Counted from the first letter of the stretch, positions 24,922 through 33,923 are shown. The stretch: 42,558 bases of DNA from Deltaproteobacteria bacterium (GCA_031269485.1 JAISZC010000150.1:1-42558), one strand, 5' to 3'. Notes: generated from the letters alone by a model not told the origin. A program made the numbers and translations.

Positions 24922-25476
24922 TCAGACGCAGTCCGGCTCGAGCCTGGCCGGCGGCGACTCGGCCTCGTAGACGCCGCCGCGGCCGCCGGACTTGCGCAGC
25001 AGGCGAATGGGACCCAAGACCATGCCTTTGCCGAGGGCCTTGCACATGTCGTAAATCGTCAGCAAGGCCACGCTGGCGCCGGTCAGGGCCTCCATCTCCA
25101 CGCCCGTGCGGCCGGTCGTCGTCACTCGACAGCAGACCGCGATTACGGATTTGGCTTCGTCAAGCTCGAAATCGACCCGACAGCTGGTCAAAAAAAGCGG
25201 ATGGCACAGCGGCACCAAATCCGAGGTCTTCTTGGCCGCCATGATCCCGGCCGTCCGGGCCACGCCCAACACGTCGCCTTTGGCGATTTTTTGCAGGACC
25301 ACCGCGGCCATGATTTTTGACCCCACGGAGATCTCGCCCCAGGCCGTGGCCTCGCGCGCGGTCTCGTCTTTGGCGGTCACGTCCACCATGACGGCGGCGC
25401 CGTTTTCGTCGAGATGGCTAAAACCGCCGGCTGGCTGACTTTGGGCGGCGGCGGCTGGCCGTTTGGTCCTGGTCAC
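24922..25476 (-). CDS. moaC: Cyclic pyranopterin monophosphate synthase MoaC
   Basis: Second step of molybdenum cofactor synthesis, acting after MoaA on the GTP-derived intermediate to form cyclic pyranopterin monophosphate; cytoplasmic. The MoaC core is clear: MVDVTAKDETAREATAWGEI, then KKTSDLVPLCHPL with the catalytic histidine region, GRTGVEMEALTGASVALLTI and YDMCKALGKGM. I prefer the GTG start at 25476, giving 184 residues, because GGGGAGGA lies five bases upstream; an ATG at 25500 adds eight residues without a ribosome site. The N-terminus is about 20 residues longer than in E. coli and basic. moaA, moaD and moaE are not in the window. The gene stands alone, convergent with the selenium operon. 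Confidence 0.95.
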   Translation of the reverse strand: MTRTKRPAAAAQSQPAGGFSHLDENGAAVMVDVTAKDETAREATAWGEISVGSKIMAAVVLQKIAKGDVLGVARTAGIMAAKKTSDLVPLCHPLFLTSCRVDFELDEAKSVIAVCCRVTTTGRTGVEMEALTGASVALLTIYDMCKALGKGMVLGPIRLLRKSGGRGGVYEAESPPARLEPDCV

Positions 25477-25648
25477 GGGTTTCCTCCCCAGTTTTTTCAT
25501 GGTCGACAAGTTTTTTACCGACAAGCTTGGAACTTTGATCTTGGCGACTAATTTTTAGACCCGGCTTTCAGGAGACCAGCGTAGGCTAATTGTTTTAGTC
25601 GAATAAATATTTAACCAAGATGTTGATAACATTTTGCTTAGCAGCATT

Positions 25649-25688
25649 ACCTACCTACCTACCTACCTACCTACCTACCTACCTACCT
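25649..25688. repeat. (ACCT)10 tetranucleotide repeat
   Basis: Ten exact tandem copies of ACCT (AGGT on the other strand) in the AT-rich region about 170 bases upstream of moaC. Such a perfect tract is prone to slipped-strand length change. Confidence 0.95.
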
Positions 25689-25968
25689 ATTGGACCTTAA
25701 CTTTTTTAACCTCAATAAATGACACTATACCATAATATTTATCACTAAACCATAACTAACTGCTTGTTATTCAAAAAATGCGATAGCTGGATTAGGTTAA
25801 ATGGCCGGTCCTGGCGGTCACGGCCCAAGCAAACGGGAGGGGTCATTTTTGACGTCGGCGGACCTGACAATTGCTGTTTTTTGGCCGCGCCGCTTGACAA
25901 GCAGCGGCAGTCAGCCAGTCTGCAGCGACGGACTTGGGGGTCAGACCTAGGCCTTGATTCACGCGGAC

Positions 25969-25999
25969 AAAAAAACCGAAGCACGCCTTGAACTGCTCG
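25969..25999 (-). terminator. Terminator of the ABC transporter operon
   Basis: Read leftward, CGAGCA pairs with TGCTTCG (one bulged T) and runs into seven T residues (A7 at 25969-25975 on the plus strand), 28 bases after the permease stop codon. Confidence 0.55.
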
Positions 26000-26026
26000 C
26001 GAGCGCCGCCGTCCAGGTCTCGCTCC

Positions 26027-26785
26027 TCACCGCTTCAGCCAGGGGCACAGCAGCTTTTCGGCGGCATTGGCCAGCCCATAGAAAAAAAGCCCCAAAAAGC
26101 TCATCGCCGCGATGCCCGAAAACATTTTCGGCAAGTCCAAGCCCCCCCAGGCGTCCATGATCCAGTGCCCCAAGCCCCAGTCGGTGGCGAAGCTTTCGGC
26201 CATAAACAGCACCGACACGGCCGTGCCCGAAGCCAGCCGCAAGGCCGTGGCCGCCGCCGGCGCGGCGGCGGGAACGAGCACGTGGAGGCTTAGGGCCCAG
26301 GCCTTGGCCAAACGACGGCGGCCCCGCGGCCACATGCCCTCGAAGGCTTCGAGCAGGCGTCGATCCAGGCTCAAGACGGAGTCGCGGACGACCACCAGGA
26401 CCTGATAGCCCACGGTCAAGCCCACCAGCAGGATCTTGGGGGCTTCGCCCAAGCCCAGCAGGACCAGCAGAACCGGCAGCAGCAGCACCTTGGGGGCCGG
26501 ATAAGTCAAAAACAGCAGCGGCGCGGCCAAGTCGTCGAATTTTTTGACCGCGCCCATGATCAGTCCCAGAGGCGCGGCCAGGGCCAAGCCCAAAAGCGTG
26601 CCGACGCCGGCCCGCCAGCCGCTGGTCCACAAATGGCGGTAAAAGACGGGCTGTCGGAGCCGCAAGGCCAAATCTTCGGCCGTCGCCCAGGGAGTCGGCA
26701 GGATGCGGTCGCCCAGCGACGCGGCCGCCAGTTGCCAGACGAGCAGGGCGGCGGCGCAGGCGAGCATGGCGCGCAGCAGCCTCAT
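26027..26785 (-). CDS. ABC transporter permease, NitT/TauT type
   Basis: Inner-membrane subunit of an importer for an anion or small metabolite; 252 residues with about six hydrophobic helices. The BPD_transp_1 loop that contacts the ATPase is visible as EAFEGMWPRGRRRLAKAWAL, close to the EAA motif of SsuC/TauC proteins. The ATG at 26785 overlaps the ATPase stop (TGATG), so it is coupled; the open frame extends far upstream only as a shadow of the ATPase gene. The transported compound cannot be read from the sequence. Nitrate, sulfonates, taurine and thiamine precursors are known cargo of the group. Confidence 0.88.
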   Translation of the reverse strand: MRLLRAMLACAAALLVWQLAAASLGDRILPTPWATAEDLALRLRQPVFYRHLWTSGWRAGVGTLLGLALAAPLGLIMGAVKKFDDLAAPLLFLTYPAPKVLLLPVLLVLLGLGEAPKILLVGLTVGYQVLVVVRDSVLSLDRRLLEAFEGMWPRGRRRLAKAWALSLHVLVPAAAPAAATALRLASGTAVSVLFMAESFATDWGLGHWIMDAWGGLDLPKMFSGIAAMSFLGLFFYGLANAAEKLLCPWLKR

Positions 26786-27750
26786 CACCGGGCTCCGCTC
26801 GAAGCCGCGGCGCGCGGGCGGGAATTCCGCCGGGGATCCTCTCGCCGGCTCGGCTGGAGGCTCGATTGGAGACTCGGGCCGAATGTTTCGCCGGAACTGA
26901 CGTCGCCTGGCCCTGCGAGGCGGGCGTCGGCAGGCGTCGCGAAGCGGGTCTCGAGGCCCGCGCGAGGGCTTGCCGGCGCCGGGCCGGAAAATGCGGCCCC
27001 AGAGGAGGCTCGGCCCCGGACGGCCGCCAAGGCCAGCCTCACCTCCCGCGCCAAGGCCGAGGCCGAGGCCCGGGTCAGGCCGCCAGGCTCTCCGGCGTCG
27101 GGATTGGCGAAGGCGGCCTCCGCGACGGTGGGCGAGCCGCCCAGCACCAAGACGGTTTCGCCCAGCAGGACGGCTTCCTCGATGCTGTGGGTGGCCAAAA
27201 CCATCGTCCAGCCCAGCCTTTTCCACAATCCGGCCAGATGATCGCCCAAAGCTTCCCGCGAAATGGCGTCCAGAGCCGAAAAAGGCTCGTCGAGCACCAA
27301 CAGCTCAGGCTGGCCGACCAAAGCCCGGCCCAAGGCCAGACGCTGACGCTGGCCGCCGGACAAGGAAGCCGGATAGCGGCCGGCCAGTTCGGTCAGCTCC
27401 ATCAGCGCCAAAACCTCCTCGGCCCGCCGGCGACGCTCGGCCCGCGGCCGGCCGGCCAGCCGGAGGGGGAGCTCGACGTTGGCGAAGGCCGTCTTCCACG
27501 GCAGCAGGCCCAAGTCCTGAGAAACCATGGCCCGGGCTGGCCGGCCTGGTCCGACGGAGACGCGTCCCCGTCCGGCTTCGATCAAGCCGGCCACGGCGCG
27601 CAAAATGGTCGTCTTGCCGCAGCCGGAGGCCCCCACCAGGGCCAGCGACCGGCCCGGCTCGAGCTCAAAGGACAAGTTGGCGAAAACCGGCCGGCCGTCG
27701 AAGCTTTGGGTCAAGCCCTCGACCTTCAGCCAGGCCCCGCCGGCCGTCAC
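26785..27750 (-). CDS. ABC transporter ATP-binding protein, NitT/TauT type
   Basis: ATPase of the importer; 321 residues. Walker A GASGCGKTT (40-48), the Q-loop VSQDLGLLPW, signature LSGGQRQR, Walker B LLVLDEPFSALD and the switch ATHSIEEA are all intact. The usual SsuB/TauB protein ends near residue 240; here a further tail of about 80 residues, rich in Ala, Ser, Arg and Pro, is probably disordered and has no known domain. The GTG start at 27750 overlaps the binding-protein stop (GTGA), and the stop overlaps the permease start, so all three genes form one coupled operon. Confidence 0.92.
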   Translation of the reverse strand: MTAGGAWLKVEGLTQSFDGRPVFANLSFELEPGRSLALVGASGCGKTTILRAVAGLIEAGRGRVSVGPGRPARAMVSQDLGLLPWKTAFANVELPLRLAGRPRAERRRRAEEVLALMELTELAGRYPASLSGGQRQRLALGRALVGQPELLVLDEPFSALDAISREALGDHLAGLWKRLGWTMVLATHSIEEAVLLGETVLVLGGSPTVAEAAFANPDAGEPGGLTRASASALAREVRLALAAVRGRASSGAAFSGPAPASPRAGLETRFATPADARLAGPGDVSSGETFGPSLQSSLQPSRREDPRRNSRPRAAASSGAR

Positions 27751-28883
27751 TCGTCGGCTCCCGCGGGCGAACCGGCGGCCGCCGCCTCGGCCGCGCCAAA
27801 GACGACGTCCTCATAGGCCGGGGCCGGCTTGAGCCGACCGCCGGCGCCCGGCGGGCCCAAGACCTCGTTTTTGACCAGCCAGGCCACGTAGGCGTCGTAC
27901 ACGGCGGGGCCAGGGAGGCTCTCGGGGATGGTCGCGGGGTTGTATCTGGGCGGGGTCCAGTCGGCCAGCGACGGAGGAATGAGGCCTAATTCCAGCATCA
28001 AAGCCCGGGTCTGGACTGGCTGGCTGTTGACCTGGGCCACGGCCCGGGCCAAGGCCCGCCTAAAGGCCTCGACCGTGGCCCGGTCGGCCAAGTCGGCCCT
28101 GAGAGCCACCACGGCCAAGGGCATGTTCAAGGTCCGGTCGTCGACGATCACGCGGCCCCCGGCCTTTTCGACGACGCTCAACAGCGGCTCGGGGAGGACG
28201 GCCCCGTCAAGCTGGCCGGCCAGCAGCGTCTGGACCCGCAAGGGAATTTTCTGTATGTCGCGGCGCTCGACGAAATCGTCTGGCAGGCCCGCCTGAGCCA
28301 AAAAGACGTCGGTCAGGAAATCGATGATGGTCCGGCTGGCCCCGGCCAGAGAGGCGCCCCGCAGATCGGCCAAAGACTTGGCCGTCGAGCCGGGCTTGAC
28401 GACCAGCCCGAAGACGCGCTGCGCCGGGTCGGTGTGGGTGGTGGTGGCCGCCACCACGTAAGGCAGGCCGTGCGCCCGCTGGACGATGGCCGCGCTGATT
28501 TCGCAAAAATGGCCGTCGAGGCCGCCGGCCATGACGGCGGCGTTCTTTTCGTCGGCGCTTTGAAAAGGCACGAACTCCGCCTCCAGCCCTTCGGCGCCGA
28601 AAAAGCCGCTTCGCTGGGCCACGTGGAGCAAAACCGTGTCGGCGATGGGCAGCAGGCCCAAGCGCAGCTTGCGGGGCTCCTCCGCGGCCGCGGCGGGGGC
28701 TTGGAAGGCGGTCAGGATCGACGCGGCCAGCAGCGTTCCCCAAAAGACCCGGCCGCAGGCGGCCCAGCCGGAAAAAAGCTGGCCGAAAACCAGGCCGGCC
28801 AAGGCGACGCAAGGCGGGGCCGCGGCGTTTGAGGGCTTGGCCGCGGAACTTGAGGCGCGACAGGACGACATTTTTCCTCGCAT
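27747..28883 (-). CDS. ABC transporter substrate-binding protein, NitT/TauT type
   Basis: Periplasmic binding protein of 378 residues. A hydrophobic stretch at about 44-66 ending AAAA before EEPRK is the signal region; it is preceded by an unusually long polar leader, so the true start may be later than 28883. An ATG at 28871, with GAGGA close by, is an alternative. The mature part shows the NMT1/SsuA-like pattern: KLRLGLLPIADTVLLHVAQ, GFFGAEGLEAEFVPF, AVMAGGLDG and LLAGQLDGAVLPEPL. The ligand is unknown. It follows the beta-CASP gene by 70 bases on the same strand and overlaps the ATPase gene. Confidence 0.88.
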   Translation of the reverse strand: MRGKMSSCRASSSAAKPSNAAAPPCVALAGLVFGQLFSGWAACGRVFWGTLLAASILTAFQAPAAAAEEPRKLRLGLLPIADTVLLHVAQRSGFFGAEGLEAEFVPFQSADEKNAAVMAGGLDGHFCEISAAIVQRAHGLPYVVAATTTHTDPAQRVFGLVVKPGSTAKSLADLRGASLAGASRTIIDFLTDVFLAQAGLPDDFVERRDIQKIPLRVQTLLAGQLDGAVLPEPLLSVVEKAGGRVIVDDRTLNMPLAVVALRADLADRATVEAFRRALARAVAQVNSQPVQTRALMLELGLIPPSLADWTPPRYNPATIPESLPGPAVYDAYVAWLVKNEVLGPPGAGGRLKPAPAYEDVVFGAAEAAAAGSPAGADE

Positions 28884-28953
28884 AAATCGGTTGTTTTCTC
28901 GCGGCCGCTCCGCCGGCCGTCGGTGACGTCGGCGACGCCGTCCGCAAAGCCGG

Positions 28954-30570
28954 TCACGGCTCCAGCAGCAGCTCCTCGGCTCGGTTCAGCAGGCTTTCCA
29001 GCCGGGCCAGCCGGTCAGGCGGCAGGGGACGGCTCGACAAGCCAGCGTAAAGGCGCTCCAAACGACGCTTGAAGCTGGCAGCCTCCGTGACTTCGGGCAA
29101 CCCCGCGGGGCGCTCTTCGGGCTGTTCCGGGGCGGGCGCCAAAGCCGGCGCGGCCGCCGGCGCCTCCCGGCCGATCTCGAGGGTTTCAAGCCAGCTTGGC
29201 ACGATGGGCCGCAGCTCGGGAAAAACGGCCTTGATCTTCTCGGCGAAAGCCAAAGTGCCGGTTTCCTCGCCGTGGATCAAATAAACCGGCAGGCCCGGAC
29301 GGACTTGGGGCCTCAACCAGTCGAGCAGCTCCTTTTGGTCGGCGTGTCCGGAAAAGCCGCCGATGGTGTGCACCGTCGCCCCGACGGAAACCGCCTCGCG
29401 AAAAATCTTGACCGTGTCGGCCCCGTCGACCAGCCGGCGGCCGGTGGTGCCTTGGGCCTGAAAGCCCACGAAGACCACGTGGCAGTTGGCCTTCCACAAA
29501 TTGTGCTTGAGGTGGTGGAGGATCCGGCCGGCGTTGGCCATGCCCGAACCGGCCAAGACCACGGCCGGCCCGTCGGCGAGGTTGATGCGGCGGCTCTCTT
29601 CGCTGGTGCGGCTTATCCGCAGGCTCGACATGTCCAAAGGCGTGCGCCGGGCCGCGACCAGCGAGCGGGTCTCGCGGTCGTAGAGCTCCGGATGCCGCAG
29701 GTAGATCTCCGAGGCGGCCAGCGCCAAGGGCGAGTCGAGGTAGACGGGCATGTCGCGGGGAATTCGGCCGTCGTGCCAGGCCTCGGCCAGCAGCACCAGC
29801 AGCTCCTGGGTCCTTTCCACGGCGAAGGCGGGAATGAGAACCTTGCCGCCTTCGACGTAGGCGGCCCGGATGACGCCCAGCAGCTCTTCGACGGAGTCGC
29901 GGGCGTCCTTGTGGAGGCGGTTGCCGTAGGTGGTCTCCATGAAAATGGCGTCGGCCTCCGGCGGCGTCTCGGGATCTTCGATCAGCAGCTGCCCCGGGCG
30001 CCCCAAGTCTCCGGAAAACAGCGCCCGGACGGTCCGGCCGTCCTTTTCGGCCGTCAAGTGGACGCTGACCGCGCCGAGGATGTGCCCGGCCGTGCAGAGC
30101 CGCGCCGTCAGGCCCGGCGCAATCTTGACGGGGTCCCGCAACGGCAGGGGCTTCAGAAGGAGAGCCGCCTGTTCGGCCGCCTCCAAGTCATACAACGGTT
30201 CGACATGCTCTCGTCCCTGGCGGCTGTTTTTGCGGCTTTTCCAAACCGCCTCATGTTCCTGAATGTTGGCGCCGTCGGCCCACAGGATCTTCAAAAGCTC
30301 GGCCGTGGCCGCCGTGGCGTAGACCGGGCCGCGGTAGCCGGCCTTGACCAGACGAGGGATCAAGCCGGAGTGATCCATATGGGCGTGGGTGACGACGATT
30401 GACCGCACTTCCTGGGGACGATAAAGCGCGGTGTTGAAATTTCTAAGCTCCGTCTGCCGGCCGCCCTGAAAAAGGCCGCAGTCCAACAGGGTCAGGCCGC
30501 CGGCGGGGTTTTCCAGCTGAAAGCACGACCCGGTGACGGTGCGGACGGCGCCCAAGCAGCGAATTTTCAT
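28954..30570 (-). CDS. Beta-CASP metallo-beta-lactamase fold RNase-like protein
   Basis: Related to the CPSF73/YsgA-type family of metal-dependent nucleases; 538 residues, cytoplasmic. The zinc-binding HAHMDH is at residues 62-67, with a GHILGA histidine and FSGDLGRP for the remaining metal ligands. The beta-CASP part continues with METTYGNRLH, IPAFAVERTQELL, VVLAGSGMANAGRI and HTIGGFSGHADQKELL. The C-terminal 75 residues are Pro/Ala-rich and end in a helical segment. The ATG at 30570 follows GGGAG by six bases and begins directly at the fold (MKIRCLGAVRTVTGSC). A role in RNA processing is inferred from the family only. It lies after proB on the same strand, 170 bases away. Confidence 0.9.
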   Translation of the reverse strand: MKIRCLGAVRTVTGSCFQLENPAGGLTLLDCGLFQGGRQTELRNFNTALYRPQEVRSIVVTHAHMDHSGLIPRLVKAGYRGPVYATAATAELLKILWADGANIQEHEAVWKSRKNSRQGREHVEPLYDLEAAEQAALLLKPLPLRDPVKIAPGLTARLCTAGHILGAVSVHLTAEKDGRTVRALFSGDLGRPGQLLIEDPETPPEADAIFMETTYGNRLHKDARDSVEELLGVIRAAYVEGGKVLIPAFAVERTQELLVLLAEAWHDGRIPRDMPVYLDSPLALAASEIYLRHPELYDRETRSLVAARRTPLDMSSLRISRTSEESRRINLADGPAVVLAGSGMANAGRILHHLKHNLWKANCHVVFVGFQAQGTTGRRLVDGADTVKIFREAVSVGATVHTIGGFSGHADQKELLDWLRPQVRPGLPVYLIHGEETGTLAFAEKIKAVFPELRPIVPSWLETLEIGREAPAAAPALAPAPEQPEERPAGLPEVTEAASFKRRLERLYAGLSSRPLPPDRLARLESLLNRAEELLLEP

Positions 30571-30743
30571 AAAAAACTCCCGGAAAAAAACATCCGGCGC
30601 AAAAAGAATCGCAAATCGAAACGTTCTGCAGCAAGCGAGGATCACGACAATTGATGCTTAAATACTATTATTAAACAGATATAGGCCAATAAATAACAAC
30701 TATTAAAATATTTTACATTTATGTCTGGCGTTTATTTGGATAT

Positions 30744-31925
30744 TTATAACTTTGAGGTCTTATTACGTAATTTTTCAGCGCCGTGCGGACGCCCGACGCC
30801 CTTGAACACGACCAAATTGTCACGATGGACGATTTCTTCGGAATGACTGTAGCCCAACGTCCCTTCAATGGCCGAACTGGGCCGTCCCATGATGCGGCCG
30901 ATCTCAGGAGCGCTGTAGTTGACCAAACCCACGCCCAATTCAGCCTCGCCGACGGCCTCGACAATCGTCACCGCGTCGCCGACGTCGAAGAGCCCTTCAA
31001 GGCCGCAGACGCCGCCGGGCAACAGGCTTTTGCCGCGCTCGACCAAGGCGGCCGCCGCTCCGGCGTCGACCAGCAGGCGGCCCTTGGGCCGGGCCGCAAA
31101 GGCCAGCCAATGCTTGCGGGCGCCCCCGCGCTTGGCCGCGGGCTTGAAAAAAGTCCCCAATTCCTCGCCGTCGACGATCCGCAGCAACACGTCCCGGACC
31201 AGGCCGCTGGCCACCACGCTGGCCACGCCGCGCTCAGCCAGCCGGCCGGCCGCCCGGACTTTGGTGAACATGCCGCCGGTGCCCCACTGGCCGCCGGAGT
31301 CGCCGGCCATGGTCAGCACGGACTGGTCGACCTTGCCCACTTCGGTCAGCAGCGGCGCCGCAGGATTTTCGCGCGGATCGGCCGAATGCAGGCCGTCGAG
31401 GTCGGTGAGGTTGACAAAAAGATCGGCCTCGGCCAAGCTGGCCACCAACGAGCCCAAGGTGTCGTTCTCGCCCAGCTTGAGCTCTTCGACGGCCACGGTG
31501 TCGTTTTCGTTGACGATGGGCACCACGCCCATCTCGACGAGCGAAGCCAGGGTGTTGCGAGCGTTGAGGAAGCGGCGGCGGTCGGCCAGATCCTCGGCCG
31601 TCAGCAGGATCTGGGCGCACTTGAGGCCGAACCCGCCCAGGGCCTTCTCCCAAGCCGTCATGAGGCTGACTTGGCCGGCGGCGGCGCACACCTGCCTGAG
31701 CCTTAAGGTCGCGGGCCGCGACGGAAGCCCCAGCTTGCGGACGCCGGCGGCCACGGCCCCGGAGGAGACGACCACGGATCGGCACCCGCGCCGGTGAAGC
31801 TCGGCCAGCTGACGGGCGAAGGCCCGCAGACGCCCGGCGGAGACGCTCTCGCGGTCGCAGACCACGGAACTGCCCATCTTGACGGTCAGCAGCCGAACTT
31901 TGCCGAAGTCTGATCTTTTTTCCAT
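30744..31925 (-). CDS. proB: Glutamate 5-kinase ProB
   Basis: First step of proline synthesis: ATP-dependent phosphorylation of glutamate to glutamyl 5-phosphate. The 393 residues cover an amino-acid kinase domain (VKMGSSVV, VVVSSGAVAAG, PIVNENDTVAV, GENDTLGSLVA, WGTGGMFTKVRAA) and a C-terminal PUA domain (about 280-375). The ATG at 31925 has GAGG five bases upstream; the frame is open for 75 further codons but without family similarity. Here it is not next to proA or obg, its usual partners. The last codons lie in an AT-rich island. The LysM gene upstream on the same strand is separated by a terminator, so proB has its own promoter, not identified. Confidence 0.96.
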   Translation of the reverse strand: MEKRSDFGKVRLLTVKMGSSVVCDRESVSAGRLRAFARQLAELHRRGCRSVVVSSGAVAAGVRKLGLPSRPATLRLRQVCAAAGQVSLMTAWEKALGGFGLKCAQILLTAEDLADRRRFLNARNTLASLVEMGVVPIVNENDTVAVEELKLGENDTLGSLVASLAEADLFVNLTDLDGLHSADPRENPAAPLLTEVGKVDQSVLTMAGDSGGQWGTGGMFTKVRAAGRLAERGVASVVASGLVRDVLLRIVDGEELGTFFKPAAKRGGARKHWLAFAARPKGRLLVDAGAAAALVERGKSLLPGGVCGLEGLFDVGDAVTIVEAVGEAELGVGLVNYSAPEIGRIMGRPSSAIEGTLGYSHSEEIVHRDNLVVFKGVGRPHGAEKLRNKTSKL

Positions 31926-32498
31926 GCCGCCTCGCTTGCGGGGCCTGACAAAAGCCACGCGTCTCCAAGCGGCCGCCGGACCGCGCGGCGGCCCCCACGA
32001 CGCAAATAAGCGGAAAGCCCGCCGGACCAGGCCAAACGGACGCCGAGACGGACGAAATGACCGACGACGCGTCAAGCTGCGGACCGAATGGGGACCAGAC
32101 GCAGACTGAGCGACGGCCTGACGTTGGACCTCAACGGACTTCACGGCCACGGCACATAAAAAAGAAATAAATCTAAAAACCTTTGAAATGATATTTTATC
32201 ATTTCAAAGGCAAATATTAATATCATCTATTTTTTAGGCAATTTAAGCGTTATTTTGTTTTTCATAGCTAACTAAAGCTATTTTCAATACTTATTTAGCC
32301 ATAGCTTATTATCATATTCTCCGTCTCGTATACTTCGACAAGCTCATTATCTTTTAGATTATTACTAAATATTTTATCTTCCTTCTTTATTCGCCTCCCA
32401 CGAGGTTGACATCGAGACTAGCTTGGAGCCTGACATGGCGATCTAAAAAACCTCAAAGAAGCAATTGACCGCCATCTCGGTCTGGTCGACGTTTTGCC
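31926..32498. other. Intergenic region between the LysM lipoprotein gene and proB
   Basis: GC-rich near proB, AT-rich from 32150 to 32400. It contains the strong hairpin terminator of the LysM gene. No gene is seen, and the proB promoter presumably lies between 31930 and 32180. Confidence 0.5.
32175..32210 (-). terminator. Rho-independent terminator of the LysM lipoprotein gene
   Basis: A perfect 14-bp inverted repeat (CCTTTGAAATGATA at 32180-32193, its complement at 32197-32210) with a three-base loop. On the leftward strand the stem is followed by TTTTT, then more T-rich sequence. It is AT-rich for a terminator but very regular. Confidence 0.65.
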
Positions 32499-32993
32499 TC
32501 AGCGCGGAATAAGCAGCCTTTCGCCAAGCCAGACCATCATCTGCGGCCGGGAGCGCAGCTGAGGGTTGAGGCGCAGGATGGCCTCCGCAGTGGTGGAGTG
32601 ACGACTGGCGATCACGCCCAAGGTGTCGCCGGCCTGCACGACGTAGCTGCGATTGCGCTCCGTGTCGGCCGGGGCCGCCGGGGCGGCCGCCGCGGTCTCG
32701 TCGGCGGAGGTCTGCTCCTCGGGCCTGGCTAGCGGAGCGTTGAGCAAATCCACCAAACGGTCGCGTTCCTTGTAAACGTTGGTCAAGGCGCGGTTAAGCA
32801 GATCAGCTTCGCGTCTGGCGGACGTCAGCTCAACGGCCAAAGCCGCGTTTTCGACCTTGAGCTTGCCCAGTTCGTCTTCCGACATGCCGGAACAGCCTGC
32901 GGGGACCGTCAAGACGGCCGCCGCAATAATCAGGGCCGCCGCCGGGTTGAAGCGCCCGCCCCGGCGGCGGCCGGTACGTAAAGGGTTGAACAT
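32499..32993 (-). CDS. LysM-domain lipoprotein with coiled coil
   Basis: A 164-residue envelope protein expected to bind peptidoglycan. The N-terminus is a lipoprotein signal (hydrophobic ALIIAAAVLTV, lipobox PAGC with lipid-bearing C34). Residues about 37-85 form a coiled coil (DELGKLKVENAALAVELTS and on), then an Ala/Pro-rich linker, and the LysM domain is at 116-164 (YVVQAGDTLGVIASRHS, ending GERLLIPR). GGAG is seven bases before the ATG at 32993. It follows the DUF2156 gene by 54 bases on the same strand, so the two may be cotranscribed. The exact role is unknown. Confidence 0.9.
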   Translation of the reverse strand: MFNPLRTGRRRGGRFNPAAALIIAAAVLTVPAGCSGMSEDELGKLKVENAALAVELTSARREADLLNRALTNVYKERDRLVDLLNAPLARPEEQTSADETAAAAPAAPADTERNRSYVVQAGDTLGVIASRHSTTAEAILRLNPQLRSRPQMMVWLGERLLIPR

Positions 32994-33047
32994 GCTCTTC
33001 TCCGGGCCACGACGGCGGCCGCCCGCGTCGTATGTCCGCCGCCGGCC

Positions 33048-33923
33048 TTAAGGCCGTACGTTGAATTTTTTTTCCATATGGTCAGGCTTAAGCGATTCCT
33101 TGGAGCGCCGAAGTCCTGGCAGGCCTAAATCTTGCTCTCGGTTGACATACGTCAGATCACCGAAGCATGAACGGCAAAAAAACGAACACAAGGCAACATA
33201 AATACCTCTGACGTCGGGGTTTCCTTTTTCGACGTGCACCAAACCTGTGTCACCGCTGAGACGTTCACCTAAAGCAAAAGCTTCGATGCGGCCATCAATT
33301 CTTATAGCCAAACCGCAAGTTTCCAAAGCTTCAAAATTTTCCAATAACACGTGAACCGCCTCTTGTTCCATGCGGAGATGCGAGTCCGGTCCTATTTTTT
33401 CTGTCTTGGAGGTCAACCACTTGGCTTCAACCTCCACTAGTTCATCGTGAAGAGCCGGCGTGACCTCTATCGCCTCATAACGGTAGTTCTGGACGAAATA
33501 ATTATAATGATTCTTTTTTTGGTGCATCCGCCGCCCGCTGAGGGTGACGATCTTGTCGACCAAATAAACGTAATCGTCGTTGTCCGGATCGGGCGCCAGA
33601 CGCCAGCCGGGCCTGGCGGCGGCCAGTTCGACGGCCATCGCCTCCGGCGTCCGCGTCAGCAGCGGTTCGTCCATGTTCTCGAACAAAAATTCGACGGCCC
33701 GAACCTTGTCCCCGTCGCCAAGGGGCGGGAAGCCGAAAGCCGGGCGTCCCTCAGGCCGGGCCAAAAGACACAAGCAACCGTGCGCCTCCGTCCAACTGAA
33801 ACGGTAGTAGCTCCGCCACATGAACATGTTGCTGAAATTCGCGTCCGAGGTCGGCAGCGGGCGGCTTTTTTCGATCTCGCGAAATACCGGCCTGTCAGCC
33901 AGTTCGAGAGGTTTGAACGTCAT
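33048..33923 (-). CDS. DUF2156 domain protein
   Basis: A 291-residue protein of the DUF2156 group, which shares the double-GNAT fold with the C-terminal domain of phosphatidylglycerol lysyltransferase (MprF). The N-terminal half reads FSNMFMWRSYYRF, and the second half has HQKKNHYNYFVQNY, a GLAIRIDGRIEAFALGE strand and YVNREQDLGLPGLRRSKESL near the end, typical of these proteins. No membrane segment is present, so it is a soluble acyl- or aminoacyltransferase candidate. The ATG at 33923 follows AGGAA closely. Base composition is lower in GC between 33060 and 33540 than in neighbouring genes. The substrate is not known. Confidence 0.85.
   Translation of the reverse strand: MTFKPLELADRPVFREIEKSRPLPTSDANFSNMFMWRSYYRFSWTEAHGCLCLLARPEGRPAFGFPPLGDGDKVRAVEFLFENMDEPLLTRTPEAMAVELAAARPGWRLAPDPDNDDYVYLVDKIVTLSGRRMHQKKNHYNYFVQNYRYEAIEVTPALHDELVEVEAKWLTSKTEKIGPDSHLRMEQEAVHVLLENFEALETCGLAIRIDGRIEAFALGERLSGDTGLVHVEKGNPDVRGIYVALCSFFCRSCFGDLTYVNREQDLGLPGLRRSKESLKPDHMEKKFNVRP

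Larger units (their letters stand above)
25477..26026. other. Intergenic region with AT-rich island and ACCT repeat
   Basis: Between moaC and the ABC permease gene, both leftward. Bases 25560-25780 are AT-rich and include the (ACCT)10 run. The moaC promoter must lie here but was not fixed. Bases 25790-25960 are GC-richer and hold no recognised gene. Confidence 0.5.

Noticed and set aside
25649-25688. CRISPR-like array
   Set aside because: It is a simple four-base tandem repeat without spacers, and no cas gene is near.
27024-27299. N-terminal extension of the permease frame into the ATPase gene
   Set aside because: The upstream part reads as low-complexity shadow of the ATPase; the coupled ATG at 26785 gives a normal permease.
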